From: Paracidovorax avenae ATCC 19860 | Lineage (GTDB): Bacteria; Pseudomonadota; Gammaproteobacteria; Burkholderiales; Burkholderiaceae_C | DNA: 64,000 nucleotides | Direction of reading: 5' to 3' | Assembly (NCBI RefSeq): GCF_000176855.2 | Contig: NC_015138.1 | Coordinates: forward strand, 1,674,001-1,738,000 | Part shown: in pieces, positions 1 to 8,618 of the stretch | Numbering within the stretch: the stretch's first letter is position 1 | Layout: each line of letters starts with the position of its first letter | Translations under genes and position numbers: made by a program | Notes under the pieces: model-generated | Seen by the model: the letters and a program-made list of their open reading frames with translations, nothing else | What the model was told of the DNA's origin: nothing | The model's database searches: none

Positions 1-277
1 GCGTGCCGCCCGCCTTGCACATCGAGATCTCCACCTGACCCAGGTGCTTGCCGGTCGCGCAGTGCTTGAGGACGGCCGGATAAGCCTTGTCGATCTTTGC
101 CACCACGTTCAGGTCGTGGAAGGTGACCTTGCCGGCGCCGGCGCCGCTGCCCGTGGCCATCGAGTTGGGCTGCGTCGCGCCCCAGGTGAAGGAACGGATG
201 TCGGTCCAGCTCTTGTGGTTGGCGTCTTGAGATTCGCCGCTGGCACCTTCAACCTTCATGAACATATCGACGGACAT
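1..277 (-). CDS. hcp: Hcp, T6SS inner-tube protein (TssD), 3' end outside window
   Basis: Reading the minus strand from the ATG at 277 gives a protein starting MSVDMFMKVEGASGES, followed by a WTDIRSFTWGATQP segment. This is the typical beginning of the Hcp1 family, whose hexameric rings stack into the T6SS tube and are secreted. Only about 92 residues are present; family members are about 160-170 residues, so the rest lies left of the window. A good ribosome site (aaaggaag) precedes the start. It is divergent from the T6SS structural operon starting at 854, so it can be expressed on its own, as is usual for this abundant substrate. Family assignment is confident; the missing C-terminus cannot be judged. 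Confidence 0.93.
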   Translation of the reverse strand, partial: MSVDMFMKVEGASGESQDANHKSWTDIRSFTWGATQPNSMATGSGAGAGKVTFHDLNVVAKIDKAYPAVLKHCATGKHLGQVEISMCKAGGT

Positions 278-853
278 GGAATGCTTCCTTTTTGGTGGAC
301 TGCGCAGATGCGCTTTTGAGAGATAGAAATGGAACCGGTCCGCTCTTGCTGTGCGGGGCCTGCTCCTCACGAACGGGGCCTTTCGCCAGGAGATGCCCTG
401 ACCATAATCGCCTTCAGACGTCCCCCCTCCCAGGGGCTGCGCGAAAGCACTCAGGCAGGCTTCTCCGGATGCCTAGTTGCGCCGCCGATCATAGGGAGGG
501 GCAATGCATTTGGAAATACTCCAATTTTCAACATTGTTCAGCCGCGAGAAACAAAGGAAACAATTTGTCTTTTTTCTCGACGGGATGTGGGATGACAGGG
601 CTGTGTCACATGTTCCCGTTACACTTGCCGGTCCCCGTTGAGCCGCTTGCGCAGCAGGCCGGCGGGAGCCAGCGGGACGGCGGTCGGCGAACCGCTTTTC
701 CGCCATCTCCATACAGATTAGAAACACAGCCGCCTGGGAGTGATGCCTTGACTTTGGTGCTCGACGTGCAGGAGACGGGATTTCGCGGCAGGGCAGTGCC
801 CGGCGGCGGGCGACGCTCGCGCCGTCGGCAGCGGTGCTTGGAAGCGTGAACTC
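278..853. promoter_or_regulatory. Divergent control region between hcp and the T6SS operon
   Basis: This is 576 bases without a convincing gene. The part around 500-600 is clearly more AT-rich than its surroundings. On the minus strand a possible sigma-70 promoter for hcp is seen: TTGAAA (526-531), a 17-base spacer, then the weak -10 TGCATT (503-508). A loose inverted repeat (attgtt near 533-538, aacaat near 560-565) lies beside it and might bind a regulator. I found no convincing sigma-54 site. Short open frames here have no recognisable product. Promoter positions are by-eye inference. Confidence 0.4.
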
Positions 854-2827
854 ATGGACAAGGAATTCAGTGGCTCGGCGAACTGCCTAGGTCCCGGTGT
901 GCAGGTCGGTGAATACCGGCTGAACGATGTCGTGGGAGAAGGCGGGTTCGGCATCGTTTACAAGGCGCGCGACCTGAGCCTTGACCGCATCGTGGCGATC
1001 AAGGAGTACATGCCTGCCACCCTGGCGGGCCGCAAGGACGGCAACGAGGTGCATGTGCGGTCGCAGCACCGCGGCGCGTTCGATGCGGGCCTGCGCAGCT
1101 TCATCAACGAAGCGAGGCTCCTCGCCAAGTTCTCCCATCCGGCGCTGGTGCACGTTTACCGGTTCTTCGAAGCCAACGGCACGGCCTACATGGTCATGCA
1201 GTACTACGAGGGGCAGACCTTCCGCTCCTTCCTGACGCAGCAGCACACGGTGGACGAGGCATGGCTGTCGGCGGTGCTGGTTCCCATTCTCGACGTGCTG
1301 GAGATGCTCCACGCGGCGGACTGCTATCACCGCGACATCGCCCCGGACAACATCTTCCTGCAGGAGTCCGGCATGCCGGTGCTGCTGGATTTCGGCGCTG
1401 CGCGCCGCATCATCGGCGACATGACCCAGGCGCTGACCATGGTGCTCAAGCCCGGCTTCGCTCCCATCGAGCAGTACGTGGACGATGGTGCGATGCCGCA
1501 GGGGGCCTGGACGGACATCTACCAACTGGGCGCGGTGCTCTACCAGGCGATCACCGGCCGTCCGCCCGCGACCTCGGTCGCCCGGATGATCAACGACCCG
1601 CTGGCCCGGCTCACGCCGGAGAACTGCCCGGGGTTCAGTGCGCGGTTCCTGCACGGTGTGCAGAACGCGCTCGCCGTCAAGCCGCAGGAGCGGCCGCAGA
1701 GCATTGCCGAATTGCGGCAGTTGCTGGGCCTCAAGACGGTGACTATTTCCTGGCCGCACGCGTCCGCCGCGGCTGCCGGCGCGGAAGTGGCGGTTCGCGC
1801 CTCGGAGCCGTTGCCCGAAGCGTCCGCTGCCGCCCCGACGCTGCGCCCCGTGGAGGCCGTGGCCTCCATCATTCCCTCGCACCTCGCTGCTGCCGGCGCC
1901 CAGGCGGGCAATGCTGAGCACCACATGGCCGAGGAGCCGGCCTACCTGCAGACCACCCAGCCGATGCCTTTGCGGCATACCCGTCCCGCAGGGCTGGAGC
2001 CGCCGCCCGCCGCTGCCGTGCCGGTGGCGCATCCGGAGGCTGGCAACCGGGTCGAACGGACTTCCCCCCGTGCGGCGGCCGGCGCCGCCGCCGCTGCGCC
2101 TACCGTGGCGGCATCCATTCCCGCACCTTCGAAGCGCCAGCGGCCGGCTTGGCTCGTTCCGCTGCTGGCGTTTCTTGCATTGCTGCTGGTCGGCGGAGTG
2201 TGGTGGACGGTGCAGGCCTCCAGCGAGGCGGCCGCGCGCGAGAGGATGGCGGTGCAGGAGGCCAGCCAGTGGGAGCTGGCATCCCGCATCAATACCGTGG
2301 AATCCGTGCAGGCCTATCTGAGCGCGTTCCCGAACGGCGCCCACCGGATGCAGGCCGAGGAGGCGCTCACTCAGCTGACGGCGCGTTCGCTGCAGGCCAC
2401 GGCTGTTCCTGCCGCGGAGCAGGCGCCGGCTTCTGCGCCGATTGTGGCGGCGTCCACCGTGCCGCCCCCGGTGGAACCCGCGGCGCGGGCCAGCGCCCCG
2501 GTCGTGGCGGCCCTTCCTCCGGCGTCGGCGGTGCATGCGGGCCCGGCGCCTGCAGCTTCGGTGCCTGCGGCGGAAGACCCCGCGCGGTCCCAGCGGACCT
2601 CCGGCCGTGAGGCGGAAAACACCGGCAGGGTGATCCTGCGCGTCATGCCGTGGGGCAATGTCACCGTGGACCGGATTCCCGCCGGCACTACGCCGCCGCT
2701 GACCCAGTTGACCCTGTCGGAGGGCTTCCACCGCATCGAGATATCGAACCCTGCATCCCAAACCGTGACCCGGATGGTGCAGGTGCGGCGGGGCGAATCC
2801 GTGGTGCTCACGCACAAATTCGAATGA
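854..2827 (+). CDS. ppkA: T6SS serine/threonine protein kinase, PpkA-like
   Basis: 657 residues. The N-terminal Hanks-type kinase domain (about 21-290) has the glycine loop GEGGFGIV (28-35), ATP-binding Lys50, the catalytic loop HRDIAPDN (His159, Asp161) and DFG at 179-181, so it should be active. A long Ala/Pro-rich linker (about 300-430) leads to one membrane segment (about 433-453). The C-terminus (about 590-657) looks like a PEGA-type beta domain, which would lie in the periplasm. In known systems PpkA phosphorylates the FHA protein to trigger T6SS assembly, and PppA reverses this; both partners are encoded just downstream. The usual PpkA of Pseudomonas carries a different periplasmic sensor, so the input here may differ. 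It is the first gene of the plus-strand operon. Confidence 0.9.
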   Translation: MDKEFSGSANCLGPGVQVGEYRLNDVVGEGGFGIVYKARDLSLDRIVAIKEYMPATLAGRKDGNEVHVRSQHRGAFDAGLRSFINEARLLAKFSHPALVHVYRFFEANGTAYMVMQYYEGQTFRSFLTQQHTVDEAWLSAVLVPILDVLEMLHAADCYHRDIAPDNIFLQESGMPVLLDFGAARRIIGDMTQALTMVLKPGFAPIEQYVDDGAMPQGAWTDIYQLGAVLYQAITGRPPATSVARMINDPLARLTPENCPGFSARFLHGVQNALAVKPQERPQSIAELRQLLGLKTVTISWPHASAAAAGAEVAVRASEPLPEASAAAPTLRPVEAVASIIPSHLAAAGAQAGNAEHHMAEEPAYLQTTQPMPLRHTRPAGLEPPPAAAVPVAHPEAGNRVERTSPRAAAGAAAAAPTVAASIPAPSKRQRPAWLVPLLAFLALLLVGGVWWTVQASSEAAARERMAVQEASQWELASRINTVESVQAYLSAFPNGAHRMQAEEALTQLTARSLQATAVPAAEQAPASAPIVAASTVPPPVEPAARASAPVVAALPPASAVHAGPAPAASVPAAEDPARSQRTSGREAENTGRVILRVMPWGNVTVDRIPAGTTPPLTQLTLSEGFHRIEISNPASQTVTRMVQVRRGESVVLTHKFE

Positions 2828-2932
2828 TGTCGTCCCGCTGGCAGGTCGTCCTGCCGGCGGGGCGGGGAAATACGAGAAGGGTGTCCGGCGGCCGGCAGGC
2901 GCCGGGGCATCTGCCATTTTGACGAGGAAAGC

Positions 2933-3439
2933 ATGGCATCTAAGACGAAGCTCATTGGTGGAATGTGTCTGGTGGGCATCTTGCTGAGCGGCTGCCAGAC
3001 GCCCCCCGCGGGCCAGGCGGGCGCGGGTGGCAACCCCGCACAGACGGAAGGCGCCGCTGCGGGCACGGACGCCAAGGAGGCCGCGAAGCCGAAGGACCCC
3101 GCCGCCTTGAAGGAAGAGGCGCTCGCCCAGGCCCTCGACATCTATGCCGATGGCCGCTATGACGAGGCGATCGCCGCCCTCACGCCACTGAGCACCGCCC
3201 CCGAACTGTCCTCCGCATCCCAGGTCAAGGCCTACAAGTTCATTGCGTTCAGCCACTGCGCCCTGGGGCGTCTGCGCCAGTGCCGGCAGAATTTCGAAAC
3301 CGCACTGCAGCAGGATCCCAACTTCCAGCTGAGCGATGTCGAGAAAGGCCATCCGGTCTGGGGCAAGGAGTTCAACACCGCGCGTGCGGCAGTCGCTGCG
3401 CGTGCGAAGCGCGCCGTCCCGGCCAAGAAGACACCTTGA
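2933..3439 (+). CDS. Small T6SS-associated lipoprotein with tetratricopeptide-like helices
   Basis: 168 residues. A lipoprotein signal peptide is visible, with lipobox LLSGC and the lipidated Cys at 21. The mature part starts with a low-complexity Ala/Gly/Lys stretch, then helices of TPR character (ALDIYADGRYDEAIAAL, then a region with two Cys around FSHCALGRLRQCRQNF). It lies between the kinase and the FHA gene, with a GAGGA ribosome site just before the ATG. Its position suggests a periplasmic role in the phosphorylation switch or in membrane-complex assembly, comparable in place but not in sequence to the TagQRST proteins of Pseudomonas. I do not recognise a named family; the role is inference. 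Confidence 0.75.
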   Translation: MASKTKLIGGMCLVGILLSGCQTPPAGQAGAGGNPAQTEGAAAGTDAKEAAKPKDPAALKEEALAQALDIYADGRYDEAIAALTPLSTAPELSSASQVKAYKFIAFSHCALGRLRQCRQNFETALQQDPNFQLSDVEKGHPVWGKEFNTARAAVAARAKRAVPAKKTP

Positions 3440-3460
3440 CCCCGACGGGCCGTACCGGAC

Positions 3461-5818
3461 ATGGATAAAGTCGAACTCAGGGTCATCCGCCATGCGGACG
3501 AAGCGGTGGACCGCCTATGGACGGCGGTATTCGGCGTGGCGGGAGGAACGATTGGCCGCGGGGGGCAGAACAAGCTCGTGCTGTCCGACGGCGATGCCGG
3601 CGTCGCCCGCGTGCATGCAATGGTGCGCATCGAGTCGGAGGCCGCCTTCATCGCCAATCTCTGCGAGCGCCGCTCGATTTTCGTGGCGGGTGCCGAAGTG
3701 CGCTCGGGCGAAGAGGTGCGCCTGTCCGTGGGGGACGAGGTTCGCATCGGCCCCTATGTCCTGCATTCCGTCGTGCCGGGCTCGCCCTTCGTTCCCGTGG
3801 CGGCTGCTCCTGCTCCTGCTGCAGTCCCCGCTCCCGCACCTGTATCTGCACCCTCTCCGGTAGCGATTCCGTCGCCTCCGGTTGCCGCCGCCAGCGAGCC
3901 CGTGTCCGTGGCTGCTCCGGTGGCGAACGTGCCACAGGGCGAAGGGCTTCCTGTCGCGCCGTCGCAGCCTGTGGCGATGCCCGTGACCGGCATGGGCGAC
4001 GGCCTGGCGGCGGTTGCGTCCTCCGCCGAGGACGACGACAACCCATTTGCGATGCTCGGTCGCGTGGAGGGGCCGGCCATCGCAGCCGTGGCCCCGTCCC
4101 AGGCGCCGGTCGCCTCGCCCACGGCTTCGTCCGTACCTGCACCTGCATCGGCCCCTGCGTTCAGCTCCGTTCCCACCGCCACACCCGCGCCGCCAGCCGG
4201 GTCCGCGCCTGTTCCAGTCCCGGACGAGGCCCATGGCTTCGCCACGTCTCCCGCCCCGGTGCCTGCCGGTCCTGGTGGGCAGGGCAATGCCTGGCCACCG
4301 GCGGTGCCGCAGGACAGGCCCGCCGCGGCACCCCGGGCCCTGGTCATTCCGGAAGACTTCGATCTTTTCGCGGCGGACCCCCGCAAGAGCGAAGAAAAGA
4401 AGGACGCCTGGGGGAGCGGCTTGCAGGCGAAGAGCCTGAGCGAGATCGCCAACATGCGGCACGACGAGCTCCTGCAGTCGCTGCCGGCCAGCGGCGCGAA
4501 ATTCGCGCACGACATGGACAATCCGGCCCATGCCGGCCTGCCCAAGGCACTGGACCCGCGCGACGAACTCGATCCGCTGCGTCTCTTCACGGGCGACTCG
4601 GATGCAACGCCGGCACTCGTGCCCGAACGGTCGGCGATGGCGCTCGGTTCGGGGTCCGACCTGTCGCAGTCTTTCAGCCTTCCCCGGGGCGTGCAGGCAC
4701 CGGTGGGCCAGGGGCTGCCCGGCGCAGCACCGGCGCCGGGAGGCCCCGTGCCGATCGCCCAGGGGGCGGGTACCGGCCCGGGCATGGCTTCCGCCGCGCC
4801 GTCGGCCCCTCCGCTGGATGGGTTGCAGCGCGTGGAGGGCCTTGACCTGGGGGCCTTCGGCTCCGGGGCCACTTCGGCCGATCCACTGGGCTGGCCGCCG
4901 GTGGAAAGCGGGCCCGTAGCCGCACCCGCGCCCGCGCCCGTGGCTGCCGATGCGCTGCTGCAGGCCATGCCTTCGGGGCTGGCTGCCGGCGATGCGAGGG
5001 CGGTAGCCATCGAGGAGGTGCCGCTGGCGCATGTTCCTGCCGCGGCAGGTGCCGTGCCGGCTCCCGTCCCTGCGCCTGCTCCGACCATGGCGCCCGCTCC
5101 AATCCAGGCAACTGCTCCTGCCCCCGCCGCGCCCCATGGCCCGGCAAGGGAGGAGGGCTCCGCGAAGTCGCCCCTGGTTCCGGTGCTGCCGGAACTGGAA
5201 GCCGCTTCGCCTGCGGAGCTGCAGTCGCTGATCGCCGCCTTCCTGGATGGCGCGGGAGTGCTGCAGAAGAAGGTCGAGCCGCAGAAGCTCAGCCCCGAGT
5301 TCATGCGGTCCTTCGGGGAGGCCTTCCGCGTGGCCGTGCAGGGCACCATCGACCTGCTGGCAGCCCGCTCCGAGATCAAGCGCGAATTCCGTGCGGGCGT
5401 GACGGTGATTTCCTCCGGCGCGAACAATCCGCTGAAGTTCCTTCCGACGCCCGAGGGCGTGGTCATGCAGATGATCGGGCAGAACTTCCCGGGATTCATG
5501 AAGCCCATTCCCGCCATGCAGGAGGCCTACGACGACCTGCGTGTCCACCAGGTGGCCCTGATGGCCGGGCTGCGTGCGGCCTATGCCGAGGCGCTGGAGC
5601 GCTTCGATCCTGCGGCCCTGGAGCAGCGCACCGACGTGACCGGAGGGGTGTTCGGCAAGCTGTCGGCCACGAGCCGCAAGGCGGCGCTGTGGGACGAGTA
5701 CAAGCGCAATTTCGCCGAGATCCGGCGCGGCGCCGAGGACGACCTGGCGGCCTTCTCCGGCCAGGCCTTCCTGGAGGCCTATGAAAACGCCGAGGCGGCA
5801 GCGAAGGCCAGGACGTGA
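3461..5818 (+). CDS. tagH: FHA-domain T6SS activator (TagH/Fha)
   Basis: 785 residues. The N-terminal forkhead-associated domain (about 20-105) binds phosphothreonine; GTIGRG and RVHAMV match the usual binding loops. The middle (about 110-580) is an unusually long Ala/Pro/Val-rich linker with a few short conserved-looking islands such as DNPFAMLG and PEDFDLFAAD. The C-terminal domain (about 585-770), including FGEAFRVAVQGTIDLLAAR and NNPLKFLPTPEGV, is the domain specific to T6SS FHA proteins. In characterised systems the phosphorylated FHA protein promotes recruitment of the machine. It lies between kinase and phosphatase genes, and its stop codon overlaps the pppA start. Confidence 0.9.
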   Translation: MDKVELRVIRHADEAVDRLWTAVFGVAGGTIGRGGQNKLVLSDGDAGVARVHAMVRIESEAAFIANLCERRSIFVAGAEVRSGEEVRLSVGDEVRIGPYVLHSVVPGSPFVPVAAAPAPAAVPAPAPVSAPSPVAIPSPPVAAASEPVSVAAPVANVPQGEGLPVAPSQPVAMPVTGMGDGLAAVASSAEDDDNPFAMLGRVEGPAIAAVAPSQAPVASPTASSVPAPASAPAFSSVPTATPAPPAGSAPVPVPDEAHGFATSPAPVPAGPGGQGNAWPPAVPQDRPAAAPRALVIPEDFDLFAADPRKSEEKKDAWGSGLQAKSLSEIANMRHDELLQSLPASGAKFAHDMDNPAHAGLPKALDPRDELDPLRLFTGDSDATPALVPERSAMALGSGSDLSQSFSLPRGVQAPVGQGLPGAAPAPGGPVPIAQGAGTGPGMASAAPSAPPLDGLQRVEGLDLGAFGSGATSADPLGWPPVESGPVAAPAPAPVAADALLQAMPSGLAAGDARAVAIEEVPLAHVPAAAGAVPAPVPAPAPTMAPAPIQATAPAPAAPHGPAREEGSAKSPLVPVLPELEAASPAELQSLIAAFLDGAGVLQKKVEPQKLSPEFMRSFGEAFRVAVQGTIDLLAARSEIKREFRAGVTVISSGANNPLKFLPTPEGVVMQMIGQNFPGFMKPIPAMQEAYDDLRVHQVALMAGLRAAYAEALERFDPAALEQRTDVTGGVFGKLSATSRKAALWDEYKRNFAEIRRGAEDDLAAFSGQAFLEAYENAEAAAKART

Positions 5819-6603
5819 TCTTCCATATCGCAGGCGAGGAGTTCCGGTTCCGGGTGATGGCGGCTTCGCTGTCGGAAAAGGGCGGCCGGGATGTGAACGA
5901 GGATTTCCTGGGCCTGGTGGACATGGGCCACCGCGGCCTGTGCTGCGTGCTGGCCGACGGTGCGGGCGGGCACGGGCACGGCGGGCTGGCGGCACGAATC
6001 ACCGTGAATGCGGTGCTCGAAGGGTTCGGGCACAACCCGCTGTTCGCGCCCGCGGGCCTGGCCTCGCTCATTTCGCTGGCGGAGCATGCGGTGGCCGGCG
6101 CACAGCCGCTCTCGGTCTCGCGCAAGCACATGAGCGCCACGGTGGTGCTGCTGTGCATCGACCGCAAGACCGGGCGCGCGCTCTGGGCACACTGGGGGGA
6201 CTCCAGGCTGTACTGGTTCCGGGACCAGAAGGTGCGGCAGATCACGGAGGACCACAGCGTGGTGCAGCAGCTGCTGCACGCGGGCGTGTACCGCAACCAG
6301 GACCCGCGCCGCCTGCCGAACCGCAGCGTGCTGGCGGGCGCCATCGGCGCGGAGTCGCAGATCCCGCCCACGGTGCTCCCGCGGCCGATCGAGCTGGCGG
6401 CCGGCGATGCGTTCCTGCTGTGTTCGGACGGGCTCTGGGAGGGCCTGCACGAGGAGCAGATGGAGAGCGCCCTGCGCCACAGCCAGTCGCCGCAGGAGTG
6501 GCTGGAGCAGATGGAGGCGGCCGTGCGGGCCCAGGCCAAGTCCTACCAGGACAATTTCAGCGCCCTCGCGGTCTGGGTGGCGGACAGCGAGGATGGCGCC
6601 TGA
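5815..6603 (+). CDS. pppA: PP2C-type phosphatase, T6SS PppA
   Basis: 262 residues, starting with GTG at 5815, which overlaps the stop of the FHA gene (GTGA), so the two are probably translationally coupled. An internal ATG near 5855 is an alternative start. PP2C motifs are in order: GRDVNEDF near the N-terminus, LADGAGGHGHGG, a SDGLWEG motif, and DNFSALAVWV at the C-terminus, so the metal-binding aspartates are kept. The known role of PppA is to dephosphorylate the FHA protein and so oppose the kinase. It is the third member of the phosphorylation switch in this cluster. Confidence 0.9.
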   Translation: MIFHIAGEEFRFRVMAASLSEKGGRDVNEDFLGLVDMGHRGLCCVLADGAGGHGHGGLAARITVNAVLEGFGHNPLFAPAGLASLISLAEHAVAGAQPLSVSRKHMSATVVLLCIDRKTGRALWAHWGDSRLYWFRDQKVRQITEDHSVVQQLLHAGVYRNQDPRRLPNRSVLAGAIGAESQIPPTVLPRPIELAAGDAFLLCSDGLWEGLHEEQMESALRHSQSPQEWLEQMEAAVRAQAKSYQDNFSALAVWVADSEDGA

Positions 6604-6646
6604 CAGGGCGGATGTGGCGTTTTCACCGGAACCTAAGGAGTCGGAT

Positions 6647-7228
6647 ATGCATCGGGAAACGATGGCACGGAAGGGATTCATCAGGGCGGGGCTCGCGGCT
6701 GCGGTGGCGGCATGGCTGCTGGGCGGCTGCGGCATGATCAGCAACCTGAACCGCCCCCAGGAGGCGCCCACGGCGGTGCCGCCGGCCGTCTTCGAGATCG
6801 TCGCGGACCCTGGCGTCAACCCCGATATCCACGGCACGCCCAAGCCCATCCTGCTGAGGATCTACGAACTGCGCGCGGCGGCGGCCTTCGACCGGGCCAG
6901 CTACCTGGACCTGCAGGACAAGGACGAGGCCCAGCTGGGGGCCGATTTCGTGCGGCGCGAGGAAATCCTGCTGCAGCCGGGCGAGCGGCGCACGATCGAG
7001 CGCAAGGGCAGTGCGGATGTCCGTACCTTCGCGGTGTTCGCAGGCTACCGCGACCTGGAGCGCAGCACCTGGCGCGCGACCGCGGGCGCTCCCAATTCCG
7101 TGGAGATGCGCCGCCGCTGGTGGGGCCTGGGCGAGACCGAGCGGCTCAAGCCCGTGCAGTACAGCATCACGGTGGGCAAGGACGCGGTGAAGATCCAGAC
7201 CGCCCCTGCTCCCGCCCCCGCTCGTTGA
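6647..7228 (+). CDS. tssJ: TssJ, outer-membrane lipoprotein of the T6SS
   Basis: 193 residues from the ATG at 6647, chosen because an AAGGAG site lies just upstream and because it gives a clean lipoprotein signal peptide ending LLGGC (Cys28); the open frame itself reaches further upstream into pppA. The mature part has the TssJ/VasD/Lip beta-sandwich pattern: FEIVADPGVNPD, then PKPILLRIYELRAAAAFDRASYLDL and a C-terminal AVFAGYRDLERSTWR. TssJ anchors TssM to the outer membrane. It begins the tssJKLM run. Confidence 0.93.
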   Translation: MHRETMARKGFIRAGLAAAVAAWLLGGCGMISNLNRPQEAPTAVPPAVFEIVADPGVNPDIHGTPKPILLRIYELRAAAAFDRASYLDLQDKDEAQLGADFVRREEILLQPGERRTIERKGSADVRTFAVFAGYRDLERSTWRATAGAPNSVEMRRRWWGLGETERLKPVQYSITVGKDAVKIQTAPAPAPAR

Positions 7229-7275
7229 GTCCAGGCATCGACGAACGACAACACAAAGAAAGCCCGTAATCCACC

Positions 7276-8610
7276 ATGGTTTGGCAGCGCAAGGTCGTCT
7301 GGGCCGAAGGGATGTTCCTTCGCCCGCAGCATTTCCAGCAACAGGACCGCTACACCGATTTCCTCGTGCAGTCCCGCACATTGCCGGCGCAGTTCTTCTT
7401 CTGGGGGTTTTCCAAGCTGGCGCTCGACACGGAGCTCCTGGGACTGGGCAAGCTGGGCCTGCTGTCCGCAGAGGGCGTGCTTCCGGACGGCACGCCGTTC
7501 AGCTTTCCGCACCATGACCAGGCTCCCGCTGCGCTGGCGATCGGCAAGGATGTCAAGGACACGGTCATCCACCTGGCCCTGCCGATGCGGCGCCGGGCGG
7601 GCGCGGAAGTGACGCTGGGCGCGCCCGGCGGCGCGTCGGTGCGCTATGCGGCCGAGGTGGCGGAGGTCCAGGATGCCAACGACATGGGCGCGCAGGCGGC
7701 CGAGGTGCAGATCGGGAACATCCAGCTGTCGCTGCGTGCCGCGCAGGATGTCACCGACGGGTGGGTGAGCCTGCCCGTGGCCCAGGTGGTGGAGCGCCGG
7801 GCGGATGGATCCCTGCTGCTGGATCCGTCCTTCATTCCCACCGTGGTCAACAACTCCGAGATGTCAGGCCTGGCCACGTTCTGCCGCGAGCTTTTCGGCC
7901 TGCTTCGGCAGCGGGGCGCGGCGCTGGAGGAGCGGCTGAGCCAGCCCGGCCGGGGCGGCGTGGGCGAGGTCGGCGATTTCCTGATGCTCCAGTTCCTGAA
8001 CCGCTGGGAGCCGGCGGTGGAGCACTGGGTCCGCGTGCGGGCCATTCATCCCGAGCGGCTGTTCGACGATCTGCTGAAGATGGCCGGCGAACTGGCGACC
8101 TTCACCCGCGAACAGCGCCGGCCCGCGGCGATGCCGACCTATGACCACGACGATCTGCGCAGCTGTTTCCTGCCGCTGATGCTCGAGTTGCGCCGGGGGT
8201 TGTCCTCGGTGCTGGAGCAGAACGCGATCCAGATCGAGCTGCAGGAACGCCAGTACGGCGTGCACGTGGCGCTCATCCCCAGCACGGAACTGCTCACCAG
8301 CTGCGACTTCGTGCTGGCGGTGCACGCACAGACCGCCGTGGAGTTCCTGCGGGCGCACTTCCCCACGCAGATCAAGATGGGACCGGTGGAACGCATCCGC
8401 GACCTCGTGAACCTGCACCTGCCCGGCGTGCCGCTGCGTTCGCTGCCCGTCGCGCCGCGGGAGATTCCCTATCACGCGGGCTACTCCTACTTCGAGCTGG
8501 ACACCGGGCACGACCTGTGGCGCCAGCTGCAGAACTCGGGCGGCCTGGCGCTGCACGTCTCGGGCGGCTTTCCTGAGCTGCAGCTCGAAATGTGGGCCAT
8601 ACGGCGCTGA
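7276..8610 (+). CDS. tssK: TssK, T6SS baseplate-membrane adaptor
   Basis: 444 residues, the usual TssK size. The N-terminus VVWAEGMFLRPQHFQQQDRY is the family hallmark (WxEGxFLxPQHFQ). Later parts include EIPYHAGYSYFELD near the C-terminus, also typical. TssK forms trimers that link the baseplate wedges (TssF/G) to the cytoplasmic parts of TssL and TssM. It lies directly between tssJ and tssL with only eight bases before the next start, consistent with one operon. Confidence 0.96.
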   Translation: MVWQRKVVWAEGMFLRPQHFQQQDRYTDFLVQSRTLPAQFFFWGFSKLALDTELLGLGKLGLLSAEGVLPDGTPFSFPHHDQAPAALAIGKDVKDTVIHLALPMRRRAGAEVTLGAPGGASVRYAAEVAEVQDANDMGAQAAEVQIGNIQLSLRAAQDVTDGWVSLPVAQVVERRADGSLLLDPSFIPTVVNNSEMSGLATFCRELFGLLRQRGAALEERLSQPGRGGVGEVGDFLMLQFLNRWEPAVEHWVRVRAIHPERLFDDLLKMAGELATFTREQRRPAAMPTYDHDDLRSCFLPLMLELRRGLSSVLEQNAIQIELQERQYGVHVALIPSTELLTSCDFVLAVHAQTAVEFLRAHFPTQIKMGPVERIRDLVNLHLPGVPLRSLPVAPREIPYHAGYSYFELDTGHDLWRQLQNSGGLALHVSGGFPELQLEMWAIRR

Positions 8611-8618
8611 AAGCGGAC

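Noticed and set aside
292..849. Open frames in the hcp-ppkA gap
   Set aside because: Products have no recognisable domain and atypical composition; they cross the probable promoter region.
887..3493. Long minus-strand open frame (868 codons) opposite ppkA
   Set aside because: The product is Arg/Gly/His-rich without any domain; such antisense frames are common in high-GC genes. The plus-strand kinase is clear.
3515..5995. Long minus-strand open frame opposite tagH/fha
   Set aside because: Arg-rich, low-complexity product; an effect of codon bias on the complementary strand.
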